Position numbers and translations under genes: made by a program | Shown here: positions 51,457 through 60,425 of the stretch, piece by piece | How positions within the stretch are numbered: position 1 is the stretch's first letter | Layout of the letters: each line of letters begins with the position of its first letter | Assembly: GCF_040881935.1 (NCBI RefSeq) | Contig: NZ_JBBECH010000053.1 | Location: forward strand, 32,304-96,303 | From: Saccharospirillum sp040881935 | Lineage (GTDB): Bacteria; Pseudomonadota; Gammaproteobacteria; Pseudomonadales; Natronospirillaceae | Length of the DNA stretch: 64,000 nucleotides | Direction: 5' to 3' | The notes under the pieces: generated by a model | What the model was told of the DNA's origin: nothing | Database searches by the model: none | Seen by the model: the letters and a program-made list of their open reading frames with translations, nothing else

Positions 51457-53322
51457 TCATAGCTCGAAACTTTCCTGCCCGGTTACCCGCTTGCCAGTGC
51501 CGGTGGGTACCATACCGTTGCTGCGAAGCCGGTCGATGGCCTCGCGAAATTGCCGCGGTGTGTATTGCTGCTTGGCCGGGTGCCAGTTGTCCCGCGCCTC
51601 GTAGACAATCTCTGCCTCCGTGGGCTTGTGACCATCCAGCAGGAGGTTATTCCAGGCCGCATAGACGGTAGCGACCAGTTCCGCCTTTTGGGTATCCAGC
51701 GGCATCAGTAGGTTCACTACCCGCTCCAGAGCGCTTTTGTAAGGCTCAACGGTATCCAGTGCTTGGGCCAACCATTCGCTGTAGCGCTTGCCTTTGACAA
51801 AGTCATAGCCCCGCCGGCCCTCTGTACGCTGAACAAAATCGTAATAATCATTCTCTCTGGCCCACTTCTCGGCCGTGCGCATATGGACAAAATCATTGGG
51901 GCCGGCGGCGTCCTTGACAGGCACGCGCCCCAGATCAATCTGGGCCAGTGCTTCCACCAGATGCAGGGTCTTCTGCGCCTTCACATGGCCAAAGGTTTTG
52001 TTTTTGCCCCTGGCTTCATGCCAGTGATAGGCCACCGCCATAACATGGGCAGCAAAGGCGGGCGAGTCGGTGGTAGGCGGTGCACTCGATTTTTTGGCTG
52101 AGGTTATGGGAACCACATTGCCCATCGTCAGCTCGCCGGAAAAGGCTTTGTGCAGCAGGGATTGTTTAAGTTCGGCCAGAGCGGTGAGTTTTTGTTGGTA
52201 AATCTTCTCAACTCTTCTTATTTCAACTAAAAGTGAATCTAGTCTCTCCACTAGTTCTTCTTGTACTTGTAATGAAGGAAGTAAAACTTTAAGTTTTTTT
52301 GAGTCCGGCACGCGCATATGCTGAACAGTAGACCCTGACGCTAGGGAATGAATTTGAGATTGCATGTATTTTGATTGGAATTCATACAGCATAAAGCGGT
52401 TGTCCAGCAACGCTGGATTTACTCGGTAAGAAACAAGCCTCTGGCCAAGAAAAACTTTTTCGTCAGAATCGAGAATACCCACTTCTCCCATAGGAGCTTC
52501 TCTAGTGAGTATTATATCCCCCCTAAGTGGCGTTTGCCGACGAGTCCACTTATTATAAATTTCTTCATCTACATATTTCACAGACTCAAGATTGATTTTT
52601 CCGTTTCGTACATTTGTTGTTCGGATCATCTTGAATGGTGTAGGACCATTTACCTGCGGGGCTGTTTTATTGATGCAGTCAATTATAGAGTAACAAATCT
52701 CTTCAATTGAAATTTCTTGCCATTCACTTTTATTGCTGCTAAATACCGAATTCAGATAACTATCAAACAACTCGCGGGCATTGGCGAGGTTCTTTTCGGT
52801 GTTGGCGATGGCCGTGTCGATCCCGGCGAAGGCTTCATCGAGGATGGCGACGATGCGCTTTTGTTCGGGGATCGGTGGCAGTGGGAGCTGAAGTTCTGCT
52901 AACTTGGAAGCGTTGAATCCACCTTGCGCGCTGCCACTTGTACCCTCGGCCACTGTCCTCCAATACTCTTTTGTTTGGAAGAATAGAGCCAAAAATGCTG
53001 GATCAACTCCATCTTTTCGAATACGCATTCGGATTAGATACGAGGCCGCAACAGCCTCTGGAGGGTCAGATATCAAGTAACTTTTCCCAGTTGTCGCACC
53101 GGTACGTGCAAAAACTAAATCTCCAGTTTGAAGTCGATGCTTATCAAGATCCCTACTATTTATTGGACAGGTAGGCACTTTCTCCCAATTCACATATCCA
53201 TTCTGAATGTCGGTAATTCTCAGGAACTTCGGACCAACATCTTCTGGCGAAGCTTTAGCTGTATAACCGTAACTTATGTTCGACATATTGCCGAGCATCT
53301 CAATCTTCCACCCCTCCCTCAT
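51457..53322 (-). CDS. hsdS: Type I restriction specificity subunit with long C-terminal extension
   Basis: A 621-residue HsdS: the first target-recognition domain at about residues 1-150 (ending LPLPPIPEQKRIVAILDEAF), a conserved helix, a second TRD at about 200-350, the second helix and the normal end ALAELKQSLLHKAFSGELT near residue 400. Then follows an extra region of about 200 residues (FGHVKAQKTLHLVEALAQIDLG, GPNDFVHM, TVYAAWNNLL, PRQFREAIDRLRSNG), which is not part of usual 400-residue HsdS proteins and has no assignment from me. The TRD-coding parts are noticeably AT-rich relative to the frame. The start overlaps the hsdM stop (ATGA). Confidence 0.9.
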   Translation of the reverse strand: MREGWKIEMLGNMSNISYGYTAKASPEDVGPKFLRITDIQNGYVNWEKVPTCPINSRDLDKHRLQTGDLVFARTGATTGKSYLISDPPEAVAASYLIRMRIRKDGVDPAFLALFFQTKEYWRTVAEGTSGSAQGGFNASKLAELQLPLPPIPEQKRIVAILDEAFAGIDTAIANTEKNLANARELFDSYLNSVFSSNKSEWQEISIEEICYSIIDCINKTAPQVNGPTPFKMIRTTNVRNGKINLESVKYVDEEIYNKWTRRQTPLRGDIILTREAPMGEVGILDSDEKVFLGQRLVSYRVNPALLDNRFMLYEFQSKYMQSQIHSLASGSTVQHMRVPDSKKLKVLLPSLQVQEELVERLDSLLVEIRRVEKIYQQKLTALAELKQSLLHKAFSGELTMGNVVPITSAKKSSAPPTTDSPAFAAHVMAVAYHWHEARGKNKTFGHVKAQKTLHLVEALAQIDLGRVPVKDAAGPNDFVHMRTAEKWARENDYYDFVQRTEGRRGYDFVKGKRYSEWLAQALDTVEPYKSALERVVNLLMPLDTQKAELVATVYAAWNNLLLDGHKPTEAEIVYEARDNWHPAKQQYTPRQFREAIDRLRSNGMVPTGTGKRVTGQESFEL

Positions 53323-54809
53323 AACATCCCCCGAATCCCTTCCAGGATTTCCTCGCTTTCTTTATCGAGCGTTTCGATCTCGTTGATAATCACTTCGGGG
53401 TCGCGCAGGGGTTCGGCTCCGGCTTTATTGGGGTTCTTTACCGAAAGGTCGACGCTGTCAGTGTCGATACTGGACACGTCAACGGTCCAACTGTTGTCCG
53501 AGTCCTCAAAGCCGGCCTGACGGGCGACGAAGTCGGCCAGGTCGTTGTCACTTAGCGGGTTGGTCTTGCCCAGGCTACGGCCGGGGTCTAGCTGGTAGTA
53601 CCAGATCTTGCGCGTGGGCGCGCCTTTCTCAAAGAACAGCACCACCGTCTTGACCCCGGCCCCGAGGAAGGTGCCGCCGGGGCAGTCAAGGATGGTGTGC
53701 AAGTTGCAGTTATTCAGCATTTCCTTGCGCAAGGCGCGGGAAGCGTTGTCGGAGTTGGAGAGAAAGGTGTTCTTGATGACGATGGCAGCCCGGCCACCGG
53801 CCCGCAGATATTTGATGAAGTGTTGCAGAAACAGAAAGGCCGTCTCGCCAGTCTTGATCGGGAAGTTCTGCTGTATCTCCTTGCGTTCCTTGCCACCGAA
53901 GGGCGGGTTGGCGAGGATCACATCGAAGCGGTCTTTCTCCTGAATATCGGCCAGATTCTCGGTCAGGCTATTGGTATGGACGATATTGGGCGTCTCGATG
54001 CCGTGCAGGATCATGTTCATGATGCCGATCACATAGGGCAGGCTCTTCTTCTCCTTGGCATAGAAGGTACGCTTTTGCAGGGTGTGGAGATCGGCGGTGG
54101 AAAGGTGGCTACCATCGCCCTTGTCATCCGGCCCCTGTTCTTGAAAACCATAGCGAAGGTAGTCGTGCGCTTCGCATAAAAAGCCCGCCGACCCCGCTGC
54201 GGCATCGTATATACGCTCGCCCACTGTTGGTTTTACCACCTGGATCATGGCGCGGATCAGAGGGCGCGGGGTGTAATACTCACCGCCATTGCGCCCGGCA
54301 TTGCCCATGTTCTTGATCTTGGCTTCGTACAGGTGCGACAGCTCGTGCTTTTCGGCCTGGGACCGAAAGCTCAAGCCGTCAATCAGCTCCAGCGCGTCGC
54401 GCAGGCTGTAGCCACTGGCAAACTTGTTTCGGATCTCACTGAAAATCTCGCCTATGCGGTATTCCAGCGTGTCGGTATCGCTGGCCCGTTCGCGAAAGCC
54501 CTGCAAGTAGGGGAACAGCTCGCCGTTGACGAAGGCAATCAGGTCAGCGCCCGTGAGCGCCTGGTCATGGTCGAAATCGCCGCTGGCCATTTTCGGCGCC
54601 GCCCAAGCCGACCAGCGGTAAGGCTCGTCAATCACAAACTGATACGGCTTACCCACCAGCTCCGCCTCCTGCGAGCGCTCATACTCCAGATCGTCCAGGT
54701 ACTTGAGGAATAGCATCCAGGAGGTCTGCTCGGTGTAATCGAGCTCCGTGGCGCAGCCAGCCTCTTTCCAGAGCACGTCGTCGATGTTGCGGAAGGTTTG
54801 TTCGAACAT
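53319..54809 (-). CDS. hsdM: Type I DNA methyltransferase subunit M
   Basis: A 496-residue N6-adenine methyltransferase of the EcoEI/EcoAI type. It has the N-terminal helical HsdM domain (VLWKEAG ... TSWMLFLKYLDDLEYER), the SAM-binding YDAAAGSAGFLCEAHDYL and the catalytic NPPF (residues 301-304) in ILANPPFGGKERKE. With HsdS it methylates hemimethylated sites and, with HsdR, forms the restriction complex. ATG 54809; no strong ribosome site. First gene of the minus-strand operon hsdM-hsdS-RhuM/Fic-hsdR. Confidence 0.94.
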   Translation of the reverse strand: MFEQTFRNIDDVLWKEAGCATELDYTEQTSWMLFLKYLDDLEYERSQEAELVGKPYQFVIDEPYRWSAWAAPKMASGDFDHDQALTGADLIAFVNGELFPYLQGFRERASDTDTLEYRIGEIFSEIRNKFASGYSLRDALELIDGLSFRSQAEKHELSHLYEAKIKNMGNAGRNGGEYYTPRPLIRAMIQVVKPTVGERIYDAAAGSAGFLCEAHDYLRYGFQEQGPDDKGDGSHLSTADLHTLQKRTFYAKEKKSLPYVIGIMNMILHGIETPNIVHTNSLTENLADIQEKDRFDVILANPPFGGKERKEIQQNFPIKTGETAFLFLQHFIKYLRAGGRAAIVIKNTFLSNSDNASRALRKEMLNNCNLHTILDCPGGTFLGAGVKTVVLFFEKGAPTRKIWYYQLDPGRSLGKTNPLSDNDLADFVARQAGFEDSDNSWTVDVSSIDTDSVDLSVKNPNKAGAEPLRDPEVIINEIETLDKESEEILEGIRGML

Positions 54810-55066
54810 TCAGATTCCCAGGGTCGGTTTATTCATTGTGCCAGCTCCCTCTGGTGACGCGAGCTTCAACTTTGGGGCATTTCAGAGGAGAAAAGCACAA
54901 TTTCATGTGGTACCGTTCTTATAAGGCTTTGTTGGTTGAATGTGAACGGTGTAGTGCCTTCATTATCAACTGATCAGGGCCGTTTTGCCATCCGATCACC
55001 CTGTTTGACGAAATACCCGGGATAGAAAGCTGTCGGACTTCGGCTGACCAACTCACAGAGGTAACT

Positions 55067-55576
55067 ATGTCGGTGCACTTAATACTGGGCGGGGCGCGTT
55101 CGGGAAAATCGAGTCATGCGGAACGCCTCGCCTTAGCTTCACAGGGCCCTCTGCACTACATTGCGACCGCTGAGGCAGGTGACGCCGAAATGGCAGAGCG
55201 CCTGGAGCGACACCAGGCTCAGCGATCGCCCAGTTTTAAAACCTGTGAATGCCCCCTGGCCTTGCCGGAAGCACTGGCCGAACGCGACCTACCCGGCAAC
55301 ACGATACTCGTAGATTGCCTTACACTTTGGCTAAGCAACTGCCTGCTGCAAACACCCGAAATCTGGCCGGACTACCGTGCCAGATTACTGGCTCAACTGC
55401 TCCATACTCAGGCCAATATCCTGCTGGTCAGTAACGAAGTTGGCCATGGTATAGTGCCCATGGGTGAGTTAAACCGGCGCTTTGTTGATGAAGCCGGTTG
55501 GCTACACCAAGCGATTGCAAAACAGGCTAAACAGGTCACTTGGGTTGTGGCAGGGTTACCGCAGAAATTAAAGTAA
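55067..55576 (+). CDS. cobU: Adenosylcobinamide kinase/guanylyltransferase
   Basis: A 169-residue bifunctional CobU/CobP enzyme that phosphorylates adenosylcobinamide and activates it with GMP for cobalamin assembly. The P-loop LGGARSGKSSHAERLA starts the protein; YIATAEAGDAEMAERLERHQ, VDCLTLWLSN and VSNEVGHGIVPMGELNRRF complete the signature. ATG 55067 follows AGAGGTAAC. First gene of cobU-(element F)-cobT-cobS-cobC. I saw no B12 riboswitch in the 257 bp upstream. Confidence 0.94.
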   Translation: MSVHLILGGARSGKSSHAERLALASQGPLHYIATAEAGDAEMAERLERHQAQRSPSFKTCECPLALPEALAERDLPGNTILVDCLTLWLSNCLLQTPEIWPDYRARLLAQLLHTQANILLVSNEVGHGIVPMGELNRRFVDEAGWLHQAIAKQAKQVTWVVAGLPQKLK

Positions 55577-55618
55577 CTTTAGTGGTTCAGTAAAATGCTG
55601 ACGATGGCAACAATTCAA

Positions 55619-55731
55619 GTGCCAGCTGCCGGGTAAGCCTCTCCGGGGTAGTCCGCAACAGGGATGTTGCGGCCTAGGCTCCATGGACGGATCTACGCCG
55701 ACCCCGGAGAGGCTTACCCGGTAGCTGGCAC
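55619..55731 (+). repeat. Palindromic intergenic element, copy F (short form)
   Basis: Arms of 30 nt at 55619-55648 and 55702-55731 match at 29 of 30. The loop has CCGCAACAGGGATGTTGCGG and CCATGGACGGATCTACGCC. It sits between cobU and cobT, within an apparent operon. Confidence 0.92.
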
Positions 55732-55805
55732 GAACTCCTGGCAAAACAGCAAACCCAACGGGCAGCCACAAAACCAAACTCACCCTCCAGAGGGAATAAA
55801 AAACG

Positions 55806-56861
55806 ATGCCGAAGGACCGATTTACCATTACCGCTGTAGACAAGAGCCTTGATGCCGTCATTCAGAATACGCTCGACAACAAGACCAAGCCGCCCGGGTC
55901 TCTGGGTCATTTGGAGGCGGTGGCAGCGCAGGTTGCTCGTATTCAGCAAAGTTTGAGCCCGCAACTGAGCCGGTTGAATCATTGCGTGTTCGCCGCCGAC
56001 CATGGCGTTTGTGAAGAAGGGGTCAGCCCTTACCCCAGTGAAGTGACGCGGCAGATGGTGTTGAACTTTATGGCCGGTGGCGCGGCGATTAATGTTTTTT
56101 GCCGGCAACAGGACGTTCGGTTAACCGTGGTCGATGCCGGCCTGAACGGCGAACCGCTCCCCGCGCATCCGAACTTAATTGAAGCAAAGCTTGGCCATGG
56201 CAGCGCGAACTTTATGCGCCAGCCCGCCATGAGCCACGAGCAGTACCAGCAAGCGGTCAACAAAGCAGCTGAAATTGTGGAAATGCAGTTAGCCGAAGGC
56301 GCCGATATCCTCAGCTTTGGTGAAATGGGCATCGGCAATACCACCTCGGGGGCAGCGCTGATGGCCGCCTGCCTGAAGCTGGACCCGGTCGATTGCGTCG
56401 GCGCAGGTACCGGTGCCGACCCGGCATTGATCGATCACAAAGTTACTGTTGTGCGCGAGGCCCTGGCCTTGCACCAGGCTGGCCTGACCTCGGGTTGCGC
56501 CATCATGCAGCACCTGGGCGGCTTCGAACTGGCGATGATGGCCGGAGCCATGGCCGCCACGGCTGAACTCGACAAACCCTTTATCGTCGATGGTTTTCTG
56601 GCAACGGCGGCGCTGCTCACCGTCTGGTACGACCACCCGGAAATCCTCGACTATGCACTGTTCAGCCATGCCTCTGGCGAGCACGGCCATCATCGCATGC
56701 TGGAAACCCTGGGGGTCCGGCCCCTGTTGCAGCTCAACCTGCGTCTGGGTGAAGGCACCGGCGCCGTGCTGGCCTGGCCGTTAATACGGGCGGCGGTCGC
56801 CATGCTGGATGAAATGGCCAGTTTCGACAGTGCCGGAGTAGACACAGCAGGGGGTGACTAA
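55806..56861 (+). CDS. cobT: Nicotinate-nucleotide-dimethylbenzimidazole phosphoribosyltransferase
   Basis: A 351-residue enzyme forming alpha-ribazole 5'-phosphate, the lower ligand of cobalamin. Conserved parts: LDNKTKPPGSLGHLEAVA, NHCVFAADHGVCEEGVSPYPSEVT, FGEMGIGNTTSGAAL and the C-terminal LNLRLGEGTGAVLAWPL containing the catalytic Glu. ATG 55806 lies after GGGAAT. Followed 5 bp later by cobS. Confidence 0.94.
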   Translation: MPKDRFTITAVDKSLDAVIQNTLDNKTKPPGSLGHLEAVAAQVARIQQSLSPQLSRLNHCVFAADHGVCEEGVSPYPSEVTRQMVLNFMAGGAAINVFCRQQDVRLTVVDAGLNGEPLPAHPNLIEAKLGHGSANFMRQPAMSHEQYQQAVNKAAEIVEMQLAEGADILSFGEMGIGNTTSGAALMAACLKLDPVDCVGAGTGADPALIDHKVTVVREALALHQAGLTSGCAIMQHLGGFELAMMAGAMAATAELDKPFIVDGFLATAALLTVWYDHPEILDYALFSHASGEHGHHRMLETLGVRPLLQLNLRLGEGTGAVLAWPLIRAAVAMLDEMASFDSAGVDTAGGD

Positions 56862-56866
56862 GCGCA

Positions 56867-57667
56867 ATGCCCTTTCAGGAACCACACCGACCCGAAACCT
56901 GGCTTGCCACTCAATGGCACAGTTTCTTCAACGCCTGGGTCTTCTTTTCCCGCTTGCCTCCGCCACCCGGTATTCGTTTCAATGACCAGCTGCTAAACCA
57001 CAGCAGCCGTTATTTCACCTGGGTGGGTGCCGTATTGGGCCTGCTACTGGCGATGGTCGTCATCGCTGCAAGCGAACTCTGGTCCTGGCCGTTGGCCGTG
57101 GCCGGCATGCTGGCGGTCAGTTTACTGCTGACCGGGGCCTTTCACGAAGATGGGCTGGCGGATCTGTTTGACGGCTTTGGTGGCGGCTTCACCCGGGAGG
57201 CAGTATTACGCATCATGAAAGACAGCCGCCTCGGCACATACGGTGCGGCAGCCCTGACCATTACCCTGCTGGTGCGCTGGTTGGCCTGGACCAGCCTGTT
57301 CGAACAGGGTATTTCGCCCTGGTGGGCATTACCCTTTGTTGCGGCCTGGAGTCGGTTCTGGGCCATCTCGACGCTGTGGACACTGCCCTACGCCCGCGAC
57401 GGTGACCACAGCAAAAGCAAACCATTGGCCACCCGCTTCAGGTTTCGCGCTACCGTGCTGGCATTGGTGCCGGTATTGGGGTTAATCTGGCTGCTGAGCC
57501 CAATGATAGTCCTAAGCCTCATTTTGGCAGCAATAGTGCTTCGAGCCAGCCTGAACCACTGGTTTATGCGTCGTATTCAGGGCTACACTGGTGATTGTCT
57601 GGGCGGTGCCCAGCAATTACAGGAAATGCTGGCCGTATTGGCCATTGCAGCGCTAATGCCCGGCTAA
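56867..57667 (+). CDS. cobS: Adenosylcobinamide-GDP ribazoletransferase
   Basis: A 266-residue polytopic inner-membrane enzyme joining adenosylcobinamide-GDP to alpha-ribazole. The signature AFHEDGLADLFDGFGGGFTREAVLRIMKDSRLGTYG with its acidic metal-binding residues is present, followed by several hydrophobic helices and a C-terminal TGDCLGGAQQLQE. The ribosome site is weak, with GGGGGTG about 12 bp upstream; coupling to cobT translation is likely. Confidence 0.92.
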   Translation: MPFQEPHRPETWLATQWHSFFNAWVFFSRLPPPPGIRFNDQLLNHSSRYFTWVGAVLGLLLAMVVIAASELWSWPLAVAGMLAVSLLLTGAFHEDGLADLFDGFGGGFTREAVLRIMKDSRLGTYGAAALTITLLVRWLAWTSLFEQGISPWWALPFVAAWSRFWAISTLWTLPYARDGDHSKSKPLATRFRFRATVLALVPVLGLIWLLSPMIVLSLILAAIVLRASLNHWFMRRIQGYTGDCLGGAQQLQEMLAVLAIAALMPG

Positions 57668-57710
57668 TAATGTGCAGCAGCGCCTCTATTATCCTCATGG
57701 AAGAATGAGC

Positions 57711-58259
57711 ATGATACTGATTCGTCATGGAGTCCCGGCACAGACAGGTCTGTGTTATGGCCGCAGCGACCCGGAACTGGCGGCACCGGCCGCAAATACC
57801 GCCCGGTCACTGCCCGCTGCACTCAGCCAGCGCCCGGGGCCCTGGTACAGCAGCCCATCGCAGCGCTGCCTGGCAGTTGCACGGCATCTTGCGCCGGAAG
57901 ATCGGCTAACAACGGTCGACGCGCTGCGTGAACTGAATTTTGGCGACTGGGAACAACAACCCTGGTCGGAGATTAAACGCAGTGCACTGGATGCCTGGGC
58001 ACAGCAACCACTGGACTTTCGCATGCCCGGAGGTGAATCGGGCCGCGATCTGTTCCACCGGGTTCAAGCCTGGGCGACCCAGGCTCATCTAAACGAAAAC
58101 AGCGTTGTTATAGCGCATGCGGGTAGCCTGCGTGCCCTGGCCGCCATCGTGCTGGAACGGCCCTTTGAGCAAACCTGGCAGTGGCCCGTGCCCTACGGCA
58201 CTGCCCTGATACTGAATTCCCATGGCACAGGGTTCGACCTCTGGGAGCACGACGTATAG
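57711..58259 (+). CDS. cobC: Histidine phosphatase, probable alpha-ribazole phosphatase
   Basis: A 182-residue histidine phosphatase superfamily protein with the catalytic RHG (MILIRHGVPAQTGLCYGRSDPEL), a second His in VVIAHAGSLRAL and LRELNFGDWEQQPWSEI. Adjacent to cobS it should dephosphorylate alpha-ribazole 5'-phosphate in cobalamin lower-ligand assembly. ATG 57711 chosen for GGAAG 7 bp upstream; GTG 57672 and ATG 57705 extend it slightly. Activity on other phosphates cannot be excluded. Confidence 0.82.
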   Translation: MILIRHGVPAQTGLCYGRSDPELAAPAANTARSLPAALSQRPGPWYSSPSQRCLAVARHLAPEDRLTTVDALRELNFGDWEQQPWSEIKRSALDAWAQQPLDFRMPGGESGRDLFHRVQAWATQAHLNENSVVIAHAGSLRALAAIVLERPFEQTWQWPVPYGTALILNSHGTGFDLWEHDV

Positions 58260-58325
58260 CCGCCCCCTATTCTTTGAGGCCGCAGCTCGCCCCCAACCGA
58301 TTACTCATAACCAAAGGAGTCCCTT

Positions 58326-59648
58326 GTGACTCAATCGACAACCACTCAGCCCGAGCACATCGTCATCATTGGTGGTGGCGCTGGCGGACTTGAACTGGCC
58401 ACGCGTCTGGGCAAAAAGCTGGGGCGTCGCCAAAAAGCGCGTATTACACTGATCGACCGCAACAACACCCACCTGTGGAAGCCACTCCTGCACGAAGTCG
58501 CGGCCGGGTCTCTGGATGCGGGTGTCGATGAGGTCAACTATCGCGGTCAGGCCCGGCGTAATGGCTTTCATTTTACCCTGGGCACCGTCTGCGACCTGGA
58601 CCGGGACGCACGCGAGGTGATTCTGGCCCCACTGGTCGACAGCGAAGGCACCACCGTACTGAATGAACGCCGGGTACCCTACGACCAACTGGTGTTTGCC
58701 CTGGGCAGCGTCACCAACGACTTCGGCATCCCCGGCATTAAGGAGCATTGCATGATGCTCGACGCCCCGGCCCAGGCCGAACGCTTTCACCAACATCTGC
58801 TCAACGCCTTTCTGCGACTCGACCGGGCACGGGCACAGGGTGCGGACGACCGACTGAAACTGGTCATTGTAGGCGGGGGTGCAACCGGTGTTGAACTGTC
58901 GGCCGAGCTGTTCAACGCGGCCAGCGTGCTGAAAGACTACGACCTCGGTCATGTTGGTCCGGATCATCTCGACGTCACCCTGGTCGAAGCTGGGCCGCGT
59001 ATCCTCCCGGCCCTGCCTGATCGCATCAGCAAAACGGTCACCCACGAACTCGGCCAGCTCGGGGTCAAGGTGCGCACCCAAACCAAGGTGGTTCAGGGCC
59101 ACCAGGGGGCTCTGGAGACGGATGACGGGGAACGGATTGAAGGGGCCATTATGGTCTGGGCCGCCGGTGTGCGTGCACCCAACTTCCTCAAAGACTTGGC
59201 CGGGCTGGAAACGGCTCGCAATAATCTGATGCTGGTCGGCGCCACTTTGCAAACCACCCGTGACGATCGCATCTGGGCCATCGGCGATTGCTGTGCCTGC
59301 CCGCAACCCGGTGACCGCTGGGTACCACCCCGGGCCCAGTCAGCGCACCAGATGGCCAGCCATGTGTATAAAAACATGCTGCGCCAGCGTCAGCAGAAAC
59401 CATTGGTGGAGTACCGGTACAAGGATCACGGCTCGCTGATCAGCCTGAGCCGGTTCAGCACCGTGGGGTCACTGATGGGCAATCTGACCCGGGGCAGCAT
59501 GATGATTGAGGGGCGTATCGCCCGGATGGTATATATCAGCCTGTATCGGCAACATCAGGTTGCACTGCATGGTGTCGCGCGTACCGCTTTACTGACCATC
59601 ATTGACCGCTTGAATCATGCAATTCGGCCGCGCCTGAAACTGCACTGA
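58326..59648 (+). CDS. ndh: Type II NADH dehydrogenase
   Basis: A 440-residue NDH-2: FAD motif IIGGGAGGLELATRLG, NAD motif VIVGGGATGVELSAEL, WAAGVRAPNFL and the C-terminal GDCCACPQP segment typical of Ndh. It passes electrons from NADH to quinone without proton pumping; the C-terminal amphipathic helices bind the membrane. It starts with GTG 58326 after AAAGGAG. Converges on folE with a shared terminator. Confidence 0.9.
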   Translation: MTQSTTTQPEHIVIIGGGAGGLELATRLGKKLGRRQKARITLIDRNNTHLWKPLLHEVAAGSLDAGVDEVNYRGQARRNGFHFTLGTVCDLDRDAREVILAPLVDSEGTTVLNERRVPYDQLVFALGSVTNDFGIPGIKEHCMMLDAPAQAERFHQHLLNAFLRLDRARAQGADDRLKLVIVGGGATGVELSAELFNAASVLKDYDLGHVGPDHLDVTLVEAGPRILPALPDRISKTVTHELGQLGVKVRTQTKVVQGHQGALETDDGERIEGAIMVWAAGVRAPNFLKDLAGLETARNNLMLVGATLQTTRDDRIWAIGDCCACPQPGDRWVPPRAQSAHQMASHVYKNMLRQRQQKPLVEYRYKDHGSLISLSRFSTVGSLMGNLTRGSMMIEGRIARMVYISLYRQHQVALHGVARTALLTIIDRLNHAIRPRLKLH

Positions 59649-59665
59649 GTTCGAACGATCTAAGC

Positions 59666-59693
59666 CAACCCGGCGTTTTACGACGCCGGGTTG
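59666..59693. terminator. Bidirectional terminator between ndh and folE
   Basis: CAACCCGGCGT (59666-59676) and ACGCCGGGTTG (59683-59693) form a perfect 11-bp stem between two convergent genes. T tracts are short on both sides. Confidence 0.75.
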
Positions 59694-59697
59694 TTGC

Positions 59698-60336
59698 TTA
59701 ACTTAAAAACTCAGTACGCAACCCAGCGTCTTTTTTGAACACACCGCCCAGAGCTATGGTCTCGGTCTGAGACTGTTCATCCATTACACCGCGCGCCTTA
59801 ACACAGTAATGTTTCGCATCGATATGCACGGCCACGTCATCGGTGCCCAGCAACACCTGCAATGCCACCATGATCTGACGGGTCAGGCGTTCCTGCACCT
59901 GGGGCCGTTGCGCAAAGAAGCGCACCAGGCGGTTCAGTTTTGACAGGCCGATAATCGTATCTTTCGGGATGTAGGCGATTCTGGCAAAGCCATCGATGGT
60001 GATGAAATGGTGCTCACAGGTGCTGAGTACACCGACATCGCGCACTTTAATCACCTCATGCAGGCCCATTTTGTTCTCGATCTGGGTGATTTTGGGAAAG
60101 GTGCTGTAGTCGAGACCGGAAAAAATCTCATCAACGTACATTTTGGCGATGCGCGCCGGGGTTTCCATCAGGCTGTCATCGGTTAGGTCCAACCCCAGTG
60201 TGCCCGCCACTTCCGCCATCAATCCGGTTAGCCGTTCCCGTTTCTGTTCACGGGTGAGGCCATTGTCGACCATGGGGGTTTCCAGGCCCTGACTAACCAG
60301 TGCTTCGCGCACCGCAGCGGCTTCGTTACTCAACAT
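59698..60336 (-). CDS. folE: GTP cyclohydrolase I
   Basis: A 212-residue FolE forming 7,8-dihydroneopterin triphosphate, the first step of folate synthesis. Zinc ligands are in LSTCEHHFITIDG and in KHYCVKARGVMD (two Cys and one His); GLSKLNRLVRFFAQRPQVQERLT is diagnostic. ATG 60336. Stop codon lies five bases from the convergent ndh terminator stem. Confidence 0.95.
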   Translation of the reverse strand: MLSNEAAAVREALVSQGLETPMVDNGLTREQKRERLTGLMAEVAGTLGLDLTDDSLMETPARIAKMYVDEIFSGLDYSTFPKITQIENKMGLHEVIKVRDVGVLSTCEHHFITIDGFARIAYIPKDTIIGLSKLNRLVRFFAQRPQVQERLTRQIMVALQVLLGTDDVAVHIDAKHYCVKARGVMDEQSQTETIALGGVFKKDAGLRTEFLS

Positions 60337-60425
60337 GGGGGCACTCTTTGCAATGAGATGGGGTTACCGGGTTGTACGCAATCAACCCGGAGGCCAGATG
60401 ACAGCCTGATGAAGGTTTTTCGTGA

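Noticed and set aside
54810..55066. B12 riboswitch upstream of cobU
   Set aside because: No B12-box-like sequence or surrounding stems could be recognised.
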